Assembly (NCBI GenBank): GCA_030645915.1
Contig: JAUSNO010000035.1
Span: 20,610-84,609, forward strand
DNA: 64,000 nt
From: Undibacterium sp.
Lineage (GTDB): Bacteria > Pseudomonadota > Gammaproteobacteria > Burkholderiales > Burkholderiaceae_D
Direction: 5' to 3'
Shown here: piece by piece, positions 26,045-35,737 of the stretch
Layout: each line of letters starts with the position of its first letter
Numbering within the stretch: position 1 is the stretch's first letter
Notes under the pieces: generated by a model
Databases searched by the model: none
Told to the model about the DNA's origin: nothing
Seen by the model: only the letters and a program-made list of their open reading frames with translations
Program-made: the position numbers and the translations under genes

Positions 26045-27226
26045 ATGTTGCGACCCAGTCTGATTGTTCTTGCCATTACCCTGAGTTTGGCCGCCTGTAG
26101 TAAAGGGGATAAAACTGGCAAGTCAGCCGACACTGTTAAGGGCGCAAGCGCCTCAACGGCGCAGACCTTGAAGGTTACCGCCGAAGATTTACTGATCGTT
26201 AAAAATAGTGCGCTGTCTTCCGGCCCGGTAATTACCGGAACAATCCAGCCGGAACGCCGCGCTGATTTGCGCGCTGAGGTTTCCGCCATCGTCCTGCAAG
26301 TGCTCAAAGAGAATGGCGAGACGGTCAGAAAAGGCGATTTGCTGGTGCGTCTGGACGATACCTCAATTCGCGACCTGATGAATTCGGCCGAAGAAGCCGC
26401 CCGCGCTTCCGCGCAATCGTTTGACCAGGCAGAGCGCCAGTTGCAGCGCCTGAAGACCTTGCGCGCATCGGGCATGACATCGACGCAGCAGCTGGAAGAT
26501 GCAGAAATCCGCCGCAATAATGCGCAGAGCGATCTGGTGGCCGCCAAGGCACGCACCGTGCAGGCGCGCCAGCAATTGCAAAGAACAGAGGTGCGCGCGC
26601 CGTTTGACGGCATCGTCAGCGAACGCAAGGTCTCTGCCGGTGATACCGCACAGATCGGCAAGGAACTGGTGAAAGTGATCGACCCTGCCAGCATGCGTTT
26701 TCAGGGACTGGTGTCGGCCGATAAGATCAATAATGTCAAACCGGATCAGATGGTGAATTTCCGCATTAACGGCTACGACCAGGAATTTATCGGTAAAGTA
26801 AAACGGGTTGATCCGGCAGCCAATCCGACTACACGCCAGGTAGAAGTGATGGTGGAATTTGTCGGTACCAATCAGCCCCGTGTGTCGGGTCTGTATGCCG
26901 AAGGCAGGGTAGAGGCGGGCAGCACACAAATGCTGACGATCAAGGGTACCGCATTGACGTTCGATGGCGATAAGGCCTACGCCTGGCGCGTCAAGGATGG
27001 CTTGCTGAAAAAGGTCAACGTGGTCGTGGGCGAGCGTGATGCACGCCGTGGCGATTACGCAGTACGTTCAGGGTTGGTCGATGGCGACAAGGTAGTTGGC
27101 AATCCATTGTCGACCTTGAAGGATGGCCAAAAAGTCGAGCTGGTTGCCTCCGCTGGCGCGCCTGCGGTCCCGGTCCCGGCTCCCGCCGTGGCTACGGTAG
27201 CTCCGGCATCTGTAGCAGGGAAGTAA
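26045..27226 (+). CDS. RND efflux periplasmic adaptor lipoprotein
   Basis: A 393-residue membrane-fusion protein. The lipobox L-A-A-C places the lipidated Cys at residue 18 of the ATG 26045 start, which has GGAG upstream; the frame extends to 26006 but that would spoil the signal peptide. The biotinyl-lipoyl half-motifs (V-L-K-E-N-G-E-T-V-R-K-G-D-L-L-V-R and V-R-A-P-F-D-G-I-V), the alpha hairpin (about 110-170) and beta-barrel domains follow. It bridges the RND pump to an outer-membrane channel. The channel gene is not beside it, so a shared TolC-like protein is likely. Confidence 0.88.
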   Translation: MLRPSLIVLAITLSLAACSKGDKTGKSADTVKGASASTAQTLKVTAEDLLIVKNSALSSGPVITGTIQPERRADLRAEVSAIVLQVLKENGETVRKGDLLVRLDDTSIRDLMNSAEEAARASAQSFDQAERQLQRLKTLRASGMTSTQQLEDAEIRRNNAQSDLVAAKARTVQARQQLQRTEVRAPFDGIVSERKVSAGDTAQIGKELVKVIDPASMRFQGLVSADKINNVKPDQMVNFRINGYDQEFIGKVKRVDPAANPTTRQVEVMVEFVGTNQPRVSGLYAEGRVEAGSTQMLTIKGTALTFDGDKAYAWRVKDGLLKKVNVVVGERDARRGDYAVRSGLVDGDKVVGNPLSTLKDGQKVELVASAGAPAVPVPAPAVATVAPASVAGK

Positions 27227-27228
27227 CC

Positions 27229-30200
27229 ATGTTTTTATCCGACTTCAGTATCAAACGTCCGATAGCGACGATCGTCATCATTATTTCTTTGATGTGCCTG
27301 GGCTTGCTGGCACTCAAGAAACTGCGCGTCAATGAACGTCCGAATGTCGATATTCCCGGCTTGATCGTGTCCTTTCCTTATCCGGGTGCATCACCTGATA
27401 CGGTAGAGCGCGAAATTATCAATCGTGTCGAGAAGTCTTTGCAGAGTATCTCGGGCGTTGATGATATTAACTCGACCGCCAATGAAGGTAACGCCACCAT
27501 CTGGATAGGCTTTAACTTTAGCAAGAACATGATTGAAGCATCGGAAGAAGTGCGTAATGCCATTTCTGCCGTGCGGTACAAGTTGCCGACCGAGATGCGT
27601 GAGCCTATCGTGCGCCGTATGGACCCGAATGCGCAACCGATCATGCAATTGGCGTTATCCTCAAAAACCTTGACGCATGCCGAAATATCGCGCATGGCGG
27701 AGGACGAGCTGTCGGATAAATTCCGCGCTATCGATGGCGTGGCGGTGGTCAATGTAAACGGGTCGCTCAAACGGGAATTGAGTGTGTTATTGCATGCGCA
27801 AAAAATGCGTGAATACAATGTGTCAGCCTCCGAGGTAGTGAGTGCCCTGCGTACTCAAAACACCACGGCACCGGTGGGCAAAGTGCGCGGCAGGCTTGAT
27901 GAGCAAAGCATACGGCTGATCGGCCGGATAGAATCGCCTGCTGAATTTGAGCAGATCGTGATCAAGCGTCGCGGCAGCGAAGTGGTCAGGCTGGCGCAGG
28001 TCGCAACGATTGCCGATGGTTTTGCTGATGTGAACGGTTTCAGTATCCGTAATGGTAACGCCAATGTCGGGATTTCGATTACCCGCTCGCGTGAGGCGAG
28101 TACGGTCAGTGTCGCCAATAAGATTCGCAAGCTGGTCGATGAGATCAGCAAGACGCTGCCGGAAGGTACCAAGTTTGAAGTGACGCAGGATGGCGGCAAG
28201 AACGCCGAGAACAATCTGAACAACGTGATCGAGTCCCTGATATTTGGGGCGGTACTGACCATTTTTGTGGTGTATGTTTTTCTCAATTCATGGCGTTCTA
28301 CCTTGATTACCGCACTGAGTTTGCCCACTTCAGTGATCGCCGCGTTTATCGCGGTGTGGCTATGCGGCTTCACGCTTAACTTCATGACTTTGCTGGGCCT
28401 GTCGCTTGCCATCGGCGTGCTGATTGATGATGCGATTGTGGTACGTGAAAATATCGTGCGCCATATGGAAATGGGTTCTGATCGCCGCACCGCTGCGCTC
28501 AACGGCACCAGTGAAATCGGCATGGCGGTTGCCTCCACCACGTTCTCCATTATTGCGGTCTTTATTCCGGTAGCGTTCATGCCTGGTGTCTCCGGGGAGT
28601 GGTTTCGGCCATTTGCCCTGACGGTGACCAGTTCTGTGATCGTGAGTCTGTTCATTTCGTTTACGCTAGATCCGATGTTGTCGGCGTATTGGGGTGACCC
28701 TGTGGGGGAGCATCTGAAACCGAAAACAGGATTAAGTTTGTGGCTGACCAAATTTAATGCATGGTTCGATCATCAGGCAGACCGTTACGGTAACGTCATC
28801 GCCTGGGCCTTGCATCACCGCCGCTGGATGGCATTGATTGCCGGATTGAGTTTTGTGGGCGCGATTGGATTGCACGCCAAATTTGGCGGTACCAGTTTTA
28901 TGCCTTCCACCGACGGCGGTACCATCATTGTTGATGTGCGTACACCGTCCAGCGCCAGTCTTGAGTATGCACGCCTGAAAGTCGAGAAGGCAGCGGAACT
29001 GGCGCGTGCCTTGCCAGAGACCAAGGCAACCAACAGCAACATCTATTCCGGTGGTGGCCGGGTGTATGTCGATATCGACAAGAGCACGACACGCAAGCGT
29101 TCAGCGCGCGAGATCGGGATTGAGCTGCGCAAATCAGTGGCGACCATTATCGGTGCTGAATATGTGGTGCAGGATGATTTGAATAGCGGTGGCCGCAAGC
29201 CGGTGCAAATTGAATTCTCGGGTACAGACTCACGTAAATTGCTGGAAATTACCAGCGCTTTTGTCGAGCAATTGCGCAAGGTCAATGGCGCAGTCGATGT
29301 CGGCTTATCCGAGCAAGATCCGAAGGACGAATTGCAGATTGAGCTGAACCGGGGCTTTGCCAATTCGCTAGGGATTTCCGTCAATGATGCGGCGCAAGCC
29401 TTGCGCGTAGCGTTTGCCGGTGCCGAGGTGGGTGATTGGGTTGATCCTACCGGCGAGGCGCGTGACGTCGCAGTGCGCCTGCATCCGGATGACAGGCTCA
29501 ATGCAGAAAATATCGAGCATTTGCCGATTGCAGTCAGTGGCAGCGACAAGATGGTACCGCTGGATCAGATCGCTAAAATCACCATGGGCAAGGGCCCGGC
29601 AAAGATTGAGCATTCCAATGGCAAGCGCACGATCACCGTGTCGGCCAATGCCCAGGGTCGATCGCCAGGCGAAGTGACTAGTGATGCGATGAAGATTGCC
29701 AAGGCGATTAATTTCCCTCCTGGTTTCGGCCTGGAGCTGGGCGGTACCGCCAAGGATCAGGATGCCTTGTTCACCGAGATGGCGACGGCGCTGGTCATGG
29801 GAATCGGCTTGATGTATCTGATTCTGGTGATGCAGTTCGGCTCGTTTACCGCACCGGTCGCAGTGATGCTGTCGCTGCCGCTGAGTCTGATCGGCGTGGT
29901 GGTTGCGCTGTTGCTGACAAATGGCACCATCAATCTGATGAGTTTCATCGGCATTATCATGCTAATGGGGCTGGTGGCGAAAAATGCGATTCTGCTGCTC
30001 GATTGCGCCCGCAAGCGCGAGGCCGAAGGCTTTGGCCGTGAAGAAGCACTCATGTATGCCGGACGGATGCGCCTGCGGCCGATTCTGATGACAACCTTTG
30101 CCCTGATTGCCGGCATGTTGCCGGTAGCGATAGGCATGGGTGAGGGTGGCGAGTTCTATCGCCCACTGGCTGTCTCCATCATCGGTGGCACGATCACCTC

Positions 30201-30438
30201 TACCTTGCTCACCTTGCTGGTGGTGCCGACTTTCTATGACAGCATAGAGATTACGCGTGACAGTGCCTTTGCCAAGTACCGTGCGCGCGAGCTGCGCTGG
30301 AATTCGCTGGTAGCCTTTGTCGTGACATTGCTTGAAGCCTTGCTGGCCCTGACCTTCATTCGCCTGATCTATCGCCTGTTGAAAAAAGCGCTGCTGCTGG
30401 TGACCCGGCGCGGTAACAAGCTTGCAAGCGAGGCTTGA
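27229..30438 (+). CDS. HAE1-type RND efflux permease
   Basis: A 1069-residue inner-membrane proton/drug antiporter. It begins with the family hallmark F-S-I-K-R-P-I-A-T-I-V and shows twelve membrane helices with two large periplasmic loops. The proton-relay acids are visible in TM4 as I-G-V-L-I-D-D-A-I-V-V. The F-M-T-L-L-G-L-S-L-A motif and duplicated C-terminal half (F-I-G-I-I-M-L-M-G-L-V-A-K-N-A-I-L-L) fit AcrB/MexF-like pumps. It is two bases after the adaptor gene and certainly co-transcribed. The C-terminus carries an extra helical tail. Substrates cannot be predicted. Confidence 0.92.
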   Translation: MFLSDFSIKRPIATIVIIISLMCLGLLALKKLRVNERPNVDIPGLIVSFPYPGASPDTVEREIINRVEKSLQSISGVDDINSTANEGNATIWIGFNFSKNMIEASEEVRNAISAVRYKLPTEMREPIVRRMDPNAQPIMQLALSSKTLTHAEISRMAEDELSDKFRAIDGVAVVNVNGSLKRELSVLLHAQKMREYNVSASEVVSALRTQNTTAPVGKVRGRLDEQSIRLIGRIESPAEFEQIVIKRRGSEVVRLAQVATIADGFADVNGFSIRNGNANVGISITRSREASTVSVANKIRKLVDEISKTLPEGTKFEVTQDGGKNAENNLNNVIESLIFGAVLTIFVVYVFLNSWRSTLITALSLPTSVIAAFIAVWLCGFTLNFMTLLGLSLAIGVLIDDAIVVRENIVRHMEMGSDRRTAALNGTSEIGMAVASTTFSIIAVFIPVAFMPGVSGEWFRPFALTVTSSVIVSLFISFTLDPMLSAYWGDPVGEHLKPKTGLSLWLTKFNAWFDHQADRYGNVIAWALHHRRWMALIAGLSFVGAIGLHAKFGGTSFMPSTDGGTIIVDVRTPSSASLEYARLKVEKAAELARALPETKATNSNIYSGGGRVYVDIDKSTTRKRSAREIGIELRKSVATIIGAEYVVQDDLNSGGRKPVQIEFSGTDSRKLLEITSAFVEQLRKVNGAVDVGLSEQDPKDELQIELNRGFANSLGISVNDAAQALRVAFAGAEVGDWVDPTGEARDVAVRLHPDDRLNAENIEHLPIAVSGSDKMVPLDQIAKITMGKGPAKIEHSNGKRTITVSANAQGRSPGEVTSDAMKIAKAINFPPGFGLELGGTAKDQDALFTEMATALVMGIGLMYLILVMQFGSFTAPVAVMLSLPLSLIGVVVALLLTNGTINLMSFIGIIMLMGLVAKNAILLLDCARKREAEGFGREEALMYAGRMRLRPILMTTFALIAGMLPVAIGMGEGGEFYRPLAVSIIGGTITSTLLTLLVVPTFYDSIEITRDSAFAKYRARELRWNSLVAFVVTLLEALLALTFIRLIYRLLKKALLLVTRRGNKLASEA

Positions 30439-30515
30439 ATCTTCCGTCGGCAAGACGGTGATGTGCCATCCGACGCTTGACTGTTTGGCCTCAAGTCTGG
30501 ATACTTCTGTCACTG

Positions 30516-30544
30516 TTTTATCGGGCTAACCCAGCCCGATAAAA
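30516..30544. terminator. Hairpin after the RND operon
   Basis: TTTTATCGGGCT (30516-30527), loop AACCC, AGCCCGATAAAA (30533-30544): a perfect 12-bp stem. The T/A run forms part of the stem, so termination on the plus strand depends on the hairpin itself. Confidence 0.55.
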
Positions 30545-30575
30545 CGTCCAAATCTAAAAAATAATTGAGATAAAC

Positions 30576-30607
30576 AAGCAAGCGGCCTTATCGAAGGCCG
30601 CTTGCTT
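30576..30607. terminator. Second strong hairpin, upstream of the POT gene
   Basis: AAGCAAGCGGCCTT (30576-30589), loop ATCG, AAGGCCGCTTGCTT (30594-30607): a perfect 14-bp stem. It ends 35 bases before the POT start codon, so it could be the RND operon's second terminator or a leader hairpin of the POT mRNA. Confidence 0.6.
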
Positions 30608-30642
30608 CTTGCATGACAAGAACCATTAAAGAGGAGAGATAG

Positions 30643-32199
30643 ATGAGCCAATCCAACACTAGCACTGTGCAGGCAAAAATGCCGCGCCAGATTCCCTTCA
30701 TCATTGCCAGTGAGGGATGTGAGCGTTTCAGTTTTTACGGCATGCGCAATATCCTGACCGTATTCCTGATGACCAGTTTGCTGTTGTCGATTCCGGAGCC
30801 GCTGCGCGCTGGCATGGCAAAAGAGGTTTTTCATACCTTTGTGATCGGCGTGTATTTTTTTCCTTTGCTAGGTGGCTGGATCGCCGACCGTTATTTTGGT
30901 AAATACAATACGGTGCTGTGGCTCAGCCTGGTGTATTGCGCCGGGCACGCCTGCCTGGCGTTCTTTGAAGATAACCGCAACGGTTTTTTCTTTGGCCTGT
31001 TCCTGATCGCGCTCGGTTCCGGCGGTATCAAGCCTTTGGTGAGTTCCTTCATTGGTGATCAGTTTGACCAGAGCAACCGCAGTCTGGCGCAAAAAGTGTT
31101 TGACGGGTTTTACTGGATCATCAATTTCGGTTCTTTCTTCGCCTCCTTGCTGATGCCGATTTTTCTCAAGAGTTTTGGCGCCAGCGTGGCGTTTGGCATT
31201 CCGGGTGTGCTGATGTTTATCGCCACTGTCATTTTTTGGCTGGGTCGCAAAAAATATGTGCATGTGGCGCCTGTCGCCAAAGACCCGCATTCTTTCCTCA
31301 ATGTGGTGCGTACTGCCTTAAAGACCCAAGTGCCGGGACAGGCGCGTTCAGGTTATTTTCTGGCGGTAGCTGGTGTGGCGCTGGCAGTTGGTTCGATGTT
31401 TCTGGTGCCGGGTATCAGTATCGTAGCGGCGCTTTGCCTGGCACTGGTATTTGTGCTCGGCTTTGGCGGCATGGGCGCGTGGATGCAGTTGGAGCGCGCC
31501 CGCGGCATTCACCCTGATGAGGCGGTCGATGGCGTGCGTTCCGTTTTGCGTTTGCTGGTGCTGTTTGCCCTGGTAACACCGTTCTGGTCCCTGTTTGATC
31601 AGAAGGCCTCTACTTGGGTCTTGCAGGCAGACCAGATGACCAAGCCGGAATGGTTTCAGTCATCGATGATGCAGTCACTCAATCCTGCCTTGGTGATGCT
31701 GCTGATCCCATTCAATAACCTGGTTCTGTACCCTTTGCTCAAACGCATGGGCGTTGAGTTGACGGCCTTGCGCCGGATGGGTATGGGGATTGCGTTTTCT
31801 GGTTTTGCCTGGATCGTGGTGGGCTTCATGCAGCTGGCGCTTGATGGCGGCAGCGCACTGGATATTACCTGGCAGGTCTTGCCGTATGCCTTGCTGACTT
31901 TTGGTGAAGTGCTGGTGTCTGCCACCGGCCTTGAATTTGCCTATAGCCAGGCGCCGTTGGCAATGAAGGGCGTGATCATGAGCTTCTGGAGCCTGTCTGT
32001 CACCATCGGTAACCTGTGGGTATTGCTGGCCAATTCCAGCGTGAAGAGCGCTGTAGTGACCGAGCAGATCAAGACCACGGGCATCAGCGTTACCGCCTTC
32101 CAGATGTTCTTCTTTGCCGGCTTTGCCTTGCTGGCAGCGCTGGCATTTGCCATGTATGCGCGCAGCTACAGCATGTTGAACAATTATCGCAAAGCGTAA
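30643..32199 (+). CDS. POT-family proton-coupled oligopeptide transporter
   Basis: A 518-residue MFS carrier for di- and tripeptides. The proton-coupling E-x-x-E-R motif is visible as E-G-C-E-R-F-S-F-Y-G near residue 24. The G-G-W-I-A-D-R-Y-F-G-K-Y loop (residues 76-87) and the G-S-G-G-I-K-P-L-V-S-S-F-I-G-D-Q-F motif near 125 are family hallmarks, and F-T-F-G-E-V-L-V-S-A-T-G-L-E-F-A-Y is the conserved late motif. Fourteen helices would fit its length. AGAGGAGAG ribosome site. Single-gene unit ended by a strong terminator. Confidence 0.9.
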   Translation: MSQSNTSTVQAKMPRQIPFIIASEGCERFSFYGMRNILTVFLMTSLLLSIPEPLRAGMAKEVFHTFVIGVYFFPLLGGWIADRYFGKYNTVLWLSLVYCAGHACLAFFEDNRNGFFFGLFLIALGSGGIKPLVSSFIGDQFDQSNRSLAQKVFDGFYWIINFGSFFASLLMPIFLKSFGASVAFGIPGVLMFIATVIFWLGRKKYVHVAPVAKDPHSFLNVVRTALKTQVPGQARSGYFLAVAGVALAVGSMFLVPGISIVAALCLALVFVLGFGGMGAWMQLERARGIHPDEAVDGVRSVLRLLVLFALVTPFWSLFDQKASTWVLQADQMTKPEWFQSSMMQSLNPALVMLLIPFNNLVLYPLLKRMGVELTALRRMGMGIAFSGFAWIVVGFMQLALDGGSALDITWQVLPYALLTFGEVLVSATGLEFAYSQAPLAMKGVIMSFWSLSVTIGNLWVLLANSSVKSAVVTEQIKTTGISVTAFQMFFFAGFALLAALAFAMYARSYSMLNNYRKA

Positions 32200-32210
32200 A
32201 ACCGAAACGA

Positions 32211-32248
32211 AAAAAAAGCCGCATGATGCAAATCATGCGGCTTTTTTT
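32211..32248. terminator. Bidirectional rho-independent terminator
   Basis: GCCGCATGAT (32218-32227), loop GCAA, ATCATGCGGC (32232-32241), flanked by an A-run and a T-run. It separates the convergent POT transporter and phosphatase genes. Confidence 0.93.
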
Positions 32249-32259
32249 ATGCGTAAAAA

Positions 32260-33963
32260 TTAACGCAATGTCTCAATCAGTACCCGACCCTCAGATCCGG
32301 CAGGCGGGCGCACGCGTAGCAGGTGTGCCAGCGTCGGGGCGATATCCATGACTTCGGCATAGCCGCCATAGTTGCCTGCTTTGATCCACGGCTTGCCCAT
32401 CATCATCAATGGCACATTGGTGTCGTAGCGATAGGGAGATCCGTGCGATGTGCCGTGATCGCCGCTGCTGAAATACCAGTAAGGCTTTGCCACGATCACC
32501 AGATCGCCTGATATCTGGCGGTGCCAGGAACGCTGCATCAGTTTGCTGATATGGCTGGCCGGCACTGCGCCGGTTTCCAGCTGGGTGCGGGTAAAAATAT
32601 CGGCAACGCCCGGGTAGCTGAGCATGAAACGTGCGGCAGTATTTTCCACATCTTCACGTTTCAAGTTCTTTTGTTCGAGTAATTGATAGTCAAGCAAAAT
32701 GCTCGGTGGCGACCATTTGACGGCGATTTTTTCTATGCCAAACTTTTCTGACAAATGCTGGTTCAACAACCCCATGAGTTTGTTGCCGTTGAGTCTTTGT
32801 GCATCGAAATTGTTGGCCTGGGCAAATTCCGGCACATTCGGAAAACCATGATCGGCCGTCATGACGACCAGCGTGTTGTCGAGACCGATGCGCTTGTCGA
32901 TATAGTTGAGAAAACCTGCCAATAAGCGGTCCAGGCGCTGCAAGTGGTCGTGCGACATGCGGCTTTCTGGCCCATAGTTGTGGTTCACCGCATCGTGGCT
33001 GGACAGACTGACGGTCAGCACATCGGTCACGCGTGCCGGATTGTTGCCCAGCTTCTCGCCTTCGACTGCCGCGCGGGCAAAATCGAAGGTCATTTCATCG
33101 AGAAACGGACTGGTGAAAAGCTTGCCATAGTATTCGGCATCGGGTCGGCCGGATTTGCTGGCGAACATGAAGGGAAAGCGATTGCTTCCTTCCGCATTGA
33201 GCGGTGCGACGACATCATCTCTGGCGTCGCCCGCATAGGCAATCTCGGGCAGCAGCTGGCGCCATTCCTTGCCGTAAAACCTGTCTTGCGGTTTGCCCGT
33301 GTGATAGCGCTGATGCCACTCCGGATACGCCGCCATGTAATACGTGCTGCTGGCGAAGTTGCCCGATTTGGTGTTGTACATGTACGCCGTGCCGGTCTTG
33401 CCCGCCAACAGGATAGCGCCCCGGTCTTTGCCCGAGACTGAAACCACCTTGGACTGATTGCCGCTGGCATAGCGCAGCTCATCGCCTAAGGTAGAAACGC
33501 GTAAATTGGCGGGCGAAGTGCCATCGCTGCTCTTGGTTTCTTCGCCCAGATAGGTGTACCTGGTGTCTTGCGTGCAGTAGACCGGCGCCAGCGTGGCCGG
33601 GTCTATCCAGTTATTGTTGATGATGCCGTGCTGGTAAGGGTAAGCGCCGGTCAGGATTGCCGCGTGTCCAACGGCAGTCACGGTAACGCCATGGGCTTGG
33701 TGGGCATTGTCAAACCAGGCGCCTTGATCCAGCAGGCGGCGAAATCCGCCCTGGCCGAATTGCTCACGATAGCGTTGCACCTGCTCTTGCGGCAGGCCAT
33801 CGACCACCAGCACCAATACCAATTTGGGTTGAGGCGTTTTATCGACGGCAAAGGCCGGGTTGCCTGCGCTGAAGGCGATGGCCGTGAAACAGGCGAACAG
33901 GGTGGAAAAAATTAGACGTTTTTTGGGCTGCGCCGGCGTAGATGCTGATGTTGATCGATACAT
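32260..33963 (-). CDS. PafA-like periplasmic alkaline phosphatase
   Basis: A 567-residue exported enzyme of the type I phosphodiesterase/nucleotide pyrophosphatase superfamily. A long signal peptide ends near A-F-A (residue 39). The metal site begins with L-V-V-D-G-L-P, and the Thr nucleophile sits in V-T-V-T-A-V-G-H-A-A-I-L-T-G. The later metal ligands appear as S-S-H-D-A-V-N-H, T-A-D-H-G-F and G-D-H-G-T-S-H-G. This matches the phosphate-irrepressible, broad-specificity phosphatase PafA of Bacteroidetes and proteobacterial homologues. It would release phosphate from phosphomonoesters in the periplasm. No Pho box was recognised upstream. Confidence 0.85.
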   Translation of the reverse strand: MYRSTSASTPAQPKKRLIFSTLFACFTAIAFSAGNPAFAVDKTPQPKLVLVLVVDGLPQEQVQRYREQFGQGGFRRLLDQGAWFDNAHQAHGVTVTAVGHAAILTGAYPYQHGIINNNWIDPATLAPVYCTQDTRYTYLGEETKSSDGTSPANLRVSTLGDELRYASGNQSKVVSVSGKDRGAILLAGKTGTAYMYNTKSGNFASSTYYMAAYPEWHQRYHTGKPQDRFYGKEWRQLLPEIAYAGDARDDVVAPLNAEGSNRFPFMFASKSGRPDAEYYGKLFTSPFLDEMTFDFARAAVEGEKLGNNPARVTDVLTVSLSSHDAVNHNYGPESRMSHDHLQRLDRLLAGFLNYIDKRIGLDNTLVVMTADHGFPNVPEFAQANNFDAQRLNGNKLMGLLNQHLSEKFGIEKIAVKWSPPSILLDYQLLEQKNLKREDVENTAARFMLSYPGVADIFTRTQLETGAVPASHISKLMQRSWHRQISGDLVIVAKPYWYFSSGDHGTSHGSPYRYDTNVPLMMMGKPWIKAGNYGGYAEVMDIAPTLAHLLRVRPPAGSEGRVLIETLR

Positions 33964-34328
33964 GATTTTAATAAAATGTGAATGCTTGCGATTGGGGGAG
34001 TGGGCAGATAGGCAGAACCTGCCTGATCATTTGCTGCTGAAAACAGAATACACTAAAGCCATTGCGGTTAGCCTGATTTGACAGCGCTGAAAAACCAGAA
34101 TAAGGCATGCCCGTCACGCATATTCCATGCGGCTTGTGGCGGTAATAGGCTCGAAAGGCGCATGGATAGGGCGTTTCAGGCATGGGTGTTGTAAATTTTA
34201 AAACAATTGTCTTTTGCAGTGCAGATCACCCGTGGGAATTCATTTTATTCCTTTGCCTGATCGGGTAGAATCGTTGAGGTCGGGCTATTGTTTTGAGTGC
34301 TGCAGTAGTTTTAAATGTTGAGGACGCA
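33964..34328. other. Divergent promoter region with repeat R4
   Basis: This 365-base gap lies between the divergent phosphatase and GGDEF genes. Apart from repeat R4 (34104-34185) it holds ordinary AT-rich promoter-like sequence, without an ORF that resembles a protein. Confidence 0.5.
34104..34185. repeat. Dispersed palindromic intergenic repeat, copy R4
   Basis: GGCATGCCCGTCACGCATATTC / CATGC on the left are mirrored by GCGCATGGATAGGGCG and GGCATG on the right. Member of the same hairpin family as R6, R7 and R8 (subtype with CATGGATA in the right arm). Confidence 0.75.
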
Positions 34329-35576
34329 ATGATGACTGATGCATTTTACCGCCATCTTTTTGAAGTCATGCCAACCGCCGCCGTGATGGCGGTTGCTGGA
34401 AAAATTGCCTATGCCAATCCGGCAGCCATGCGCCTGCTTAATATCGATAAAAACGAAGACATTCTTGGCCACGGCTTATTCGAATTTGTCCATCCGCTGG
34501 ATCAGACCCGCTCACTCAATAGGCTGAACAAAACAGGGCATGAATGGGCGAATGCGCCGTCACAGTTTCGTCTGCACTCAGCCAATGGCGAGATGAGGAT
34601 GTTGCTTTCGGCGAGCGTAGCGATCCGTTATGAAGAGCAAGAGGCGGTGTTGATCACCGGCCTCGATATGACTGAACATGCCGAAATGGCGGATCAGTTA
34701 CGCGTCAGCGAGCAAAATTTCCGCAGCTTGTTTGAGAACATGCAGGACGTGTATTACCGCACCGACGCCAAGGGCATCGTGCACATGGTCGGGCCAGGCG
34801 TGCGCAGCGTGCTGGGCTATGAGCCGCATGAAATCGAAGGCAAGACGGCTGAATCCTATTATCCGCAAGCGACAGACCGTGACGCCATGAAAAAAGCGAT
34901 CATGGAAGACGGCAAGGTGTCGGATTTCCCCGGGCAGATGGTCAGAAAAGACGGTCGTGTGATTGATATCTCCATCAGTAGTCGTGCGCTCTATGACGAC
35001 AGCGGTGCCTTTGCCGGGGTAGAAGGGGTGTATCGCGATGTGACGCAGCGCAAGATGATGGAGCGTGAATTGCAGCGCCTGGCAACCACCGATCCCTTGA
35101 CCAATATCCCCAACCGGCGCTCGTTTCTGGAGCAGGCCGAACAAATTTTCAAAAGCAGCCAGCGTTATCACACCAGTTTCACGATGCTGATGCTCGATCT
35201 TGACCTGTTCAAAGCCATCAACGATAAATGCGGCCATCTCGGCGGCGATAAAGTGCTGGCACGCTTTGCCCATACGGTCGGGCTGGAATTACGCGACTCA
35301 GATCTGTTCGGGCGACTCGGCGGTGAAGAATTCTGTATCCTGCTGCAGCAAGCGAACAGGGATGAGGCATTAACGGTGGCCGAAAGGATACGGGAACGGA
35401 TTCAGGAATTGAGTTTTAAAGACCCCGCCGGCGAATTATTTCTGCTCACCGTCAGCATTGGTGTGACGACCAATTTCGACGGTGACGAGCGCCTGGCCAA
35501 ATTACTCGAACGTGCCGATAAGGCCTTGTATCAGGCAAAAAACAGTGGCCGCAATCAGGTGGTCTGGTTCTCCTGA
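34329..35576 (+). CDS. PAS-PAS-GGDEF diguanylate cyclase
   Basis: A 415-residue cytosolic sensor enzyme that makes c-di-GMP from GTP. Two PAS domains (about 1-115 and 125-240) precede a GGDEF domain (about 248-412). The active site is intact, G-G-E-E-F near residue 330, and the inhibitory I-site R-D-S-D lies five residues before it, so product feedback is expected. The frame opens at a TTG (34293), but ATG 34329 has GAGG at the proper distance and starts at the domain border. No membrane segment. It could supply the c-di-GMP that controls the adhesin locus at 62.8 kb; this link is inference. Confidence 0.88.
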   Translation: MMTDAFYRHLFEVMPTAAVMAVAGKIAYANPAAMRLLNIDKNEDILGHGLFEFVHPLDQTRSLNRLNKTGHEWANAPSQFRLHSANGEMRMLLSASVAIRYEEQEAVLITGLDMTEHAEMADQLRVSEQNFRSLFENMQDVYYRTDAKGIVHMVGPGVRSVLGYEPHEIEGKTAESYYPQATDRDAMKKAIMEDGKVSDFPGQMVRKDGRVIDISISSRALYDDSGAFAGVEGVYRDVTQRKMMERELQRLATTDPLTNIPNRRSFLEQAEQIFKSSQRYHTSFTMLMLDLDLFKAINDKCGHLGGDKVLARFAHTVGLELRDSDLFGRLGGEEFCILLQQANRDEALTVAERIRERIQELSFKDPAGELFLLTVSIGVTTNFDGDERLAKLLERADKALYQAKNSGRNQVVWFS

Positions 35577-35737
35577 GGCGAGTGGGTAACGCGGCGATCA
35601 TTTTTCTATTGCTTATTTTTTGCGCTGTATCAAGCACATTTTCCTGAATGCAGCTTACCGTATGACCATCTTTTCAATCTGTTAAAGAGCTGCCGCCTCT
35701 TGTGGCGCTGTTGCTGATTGAATCTCAAGGAGAAATC

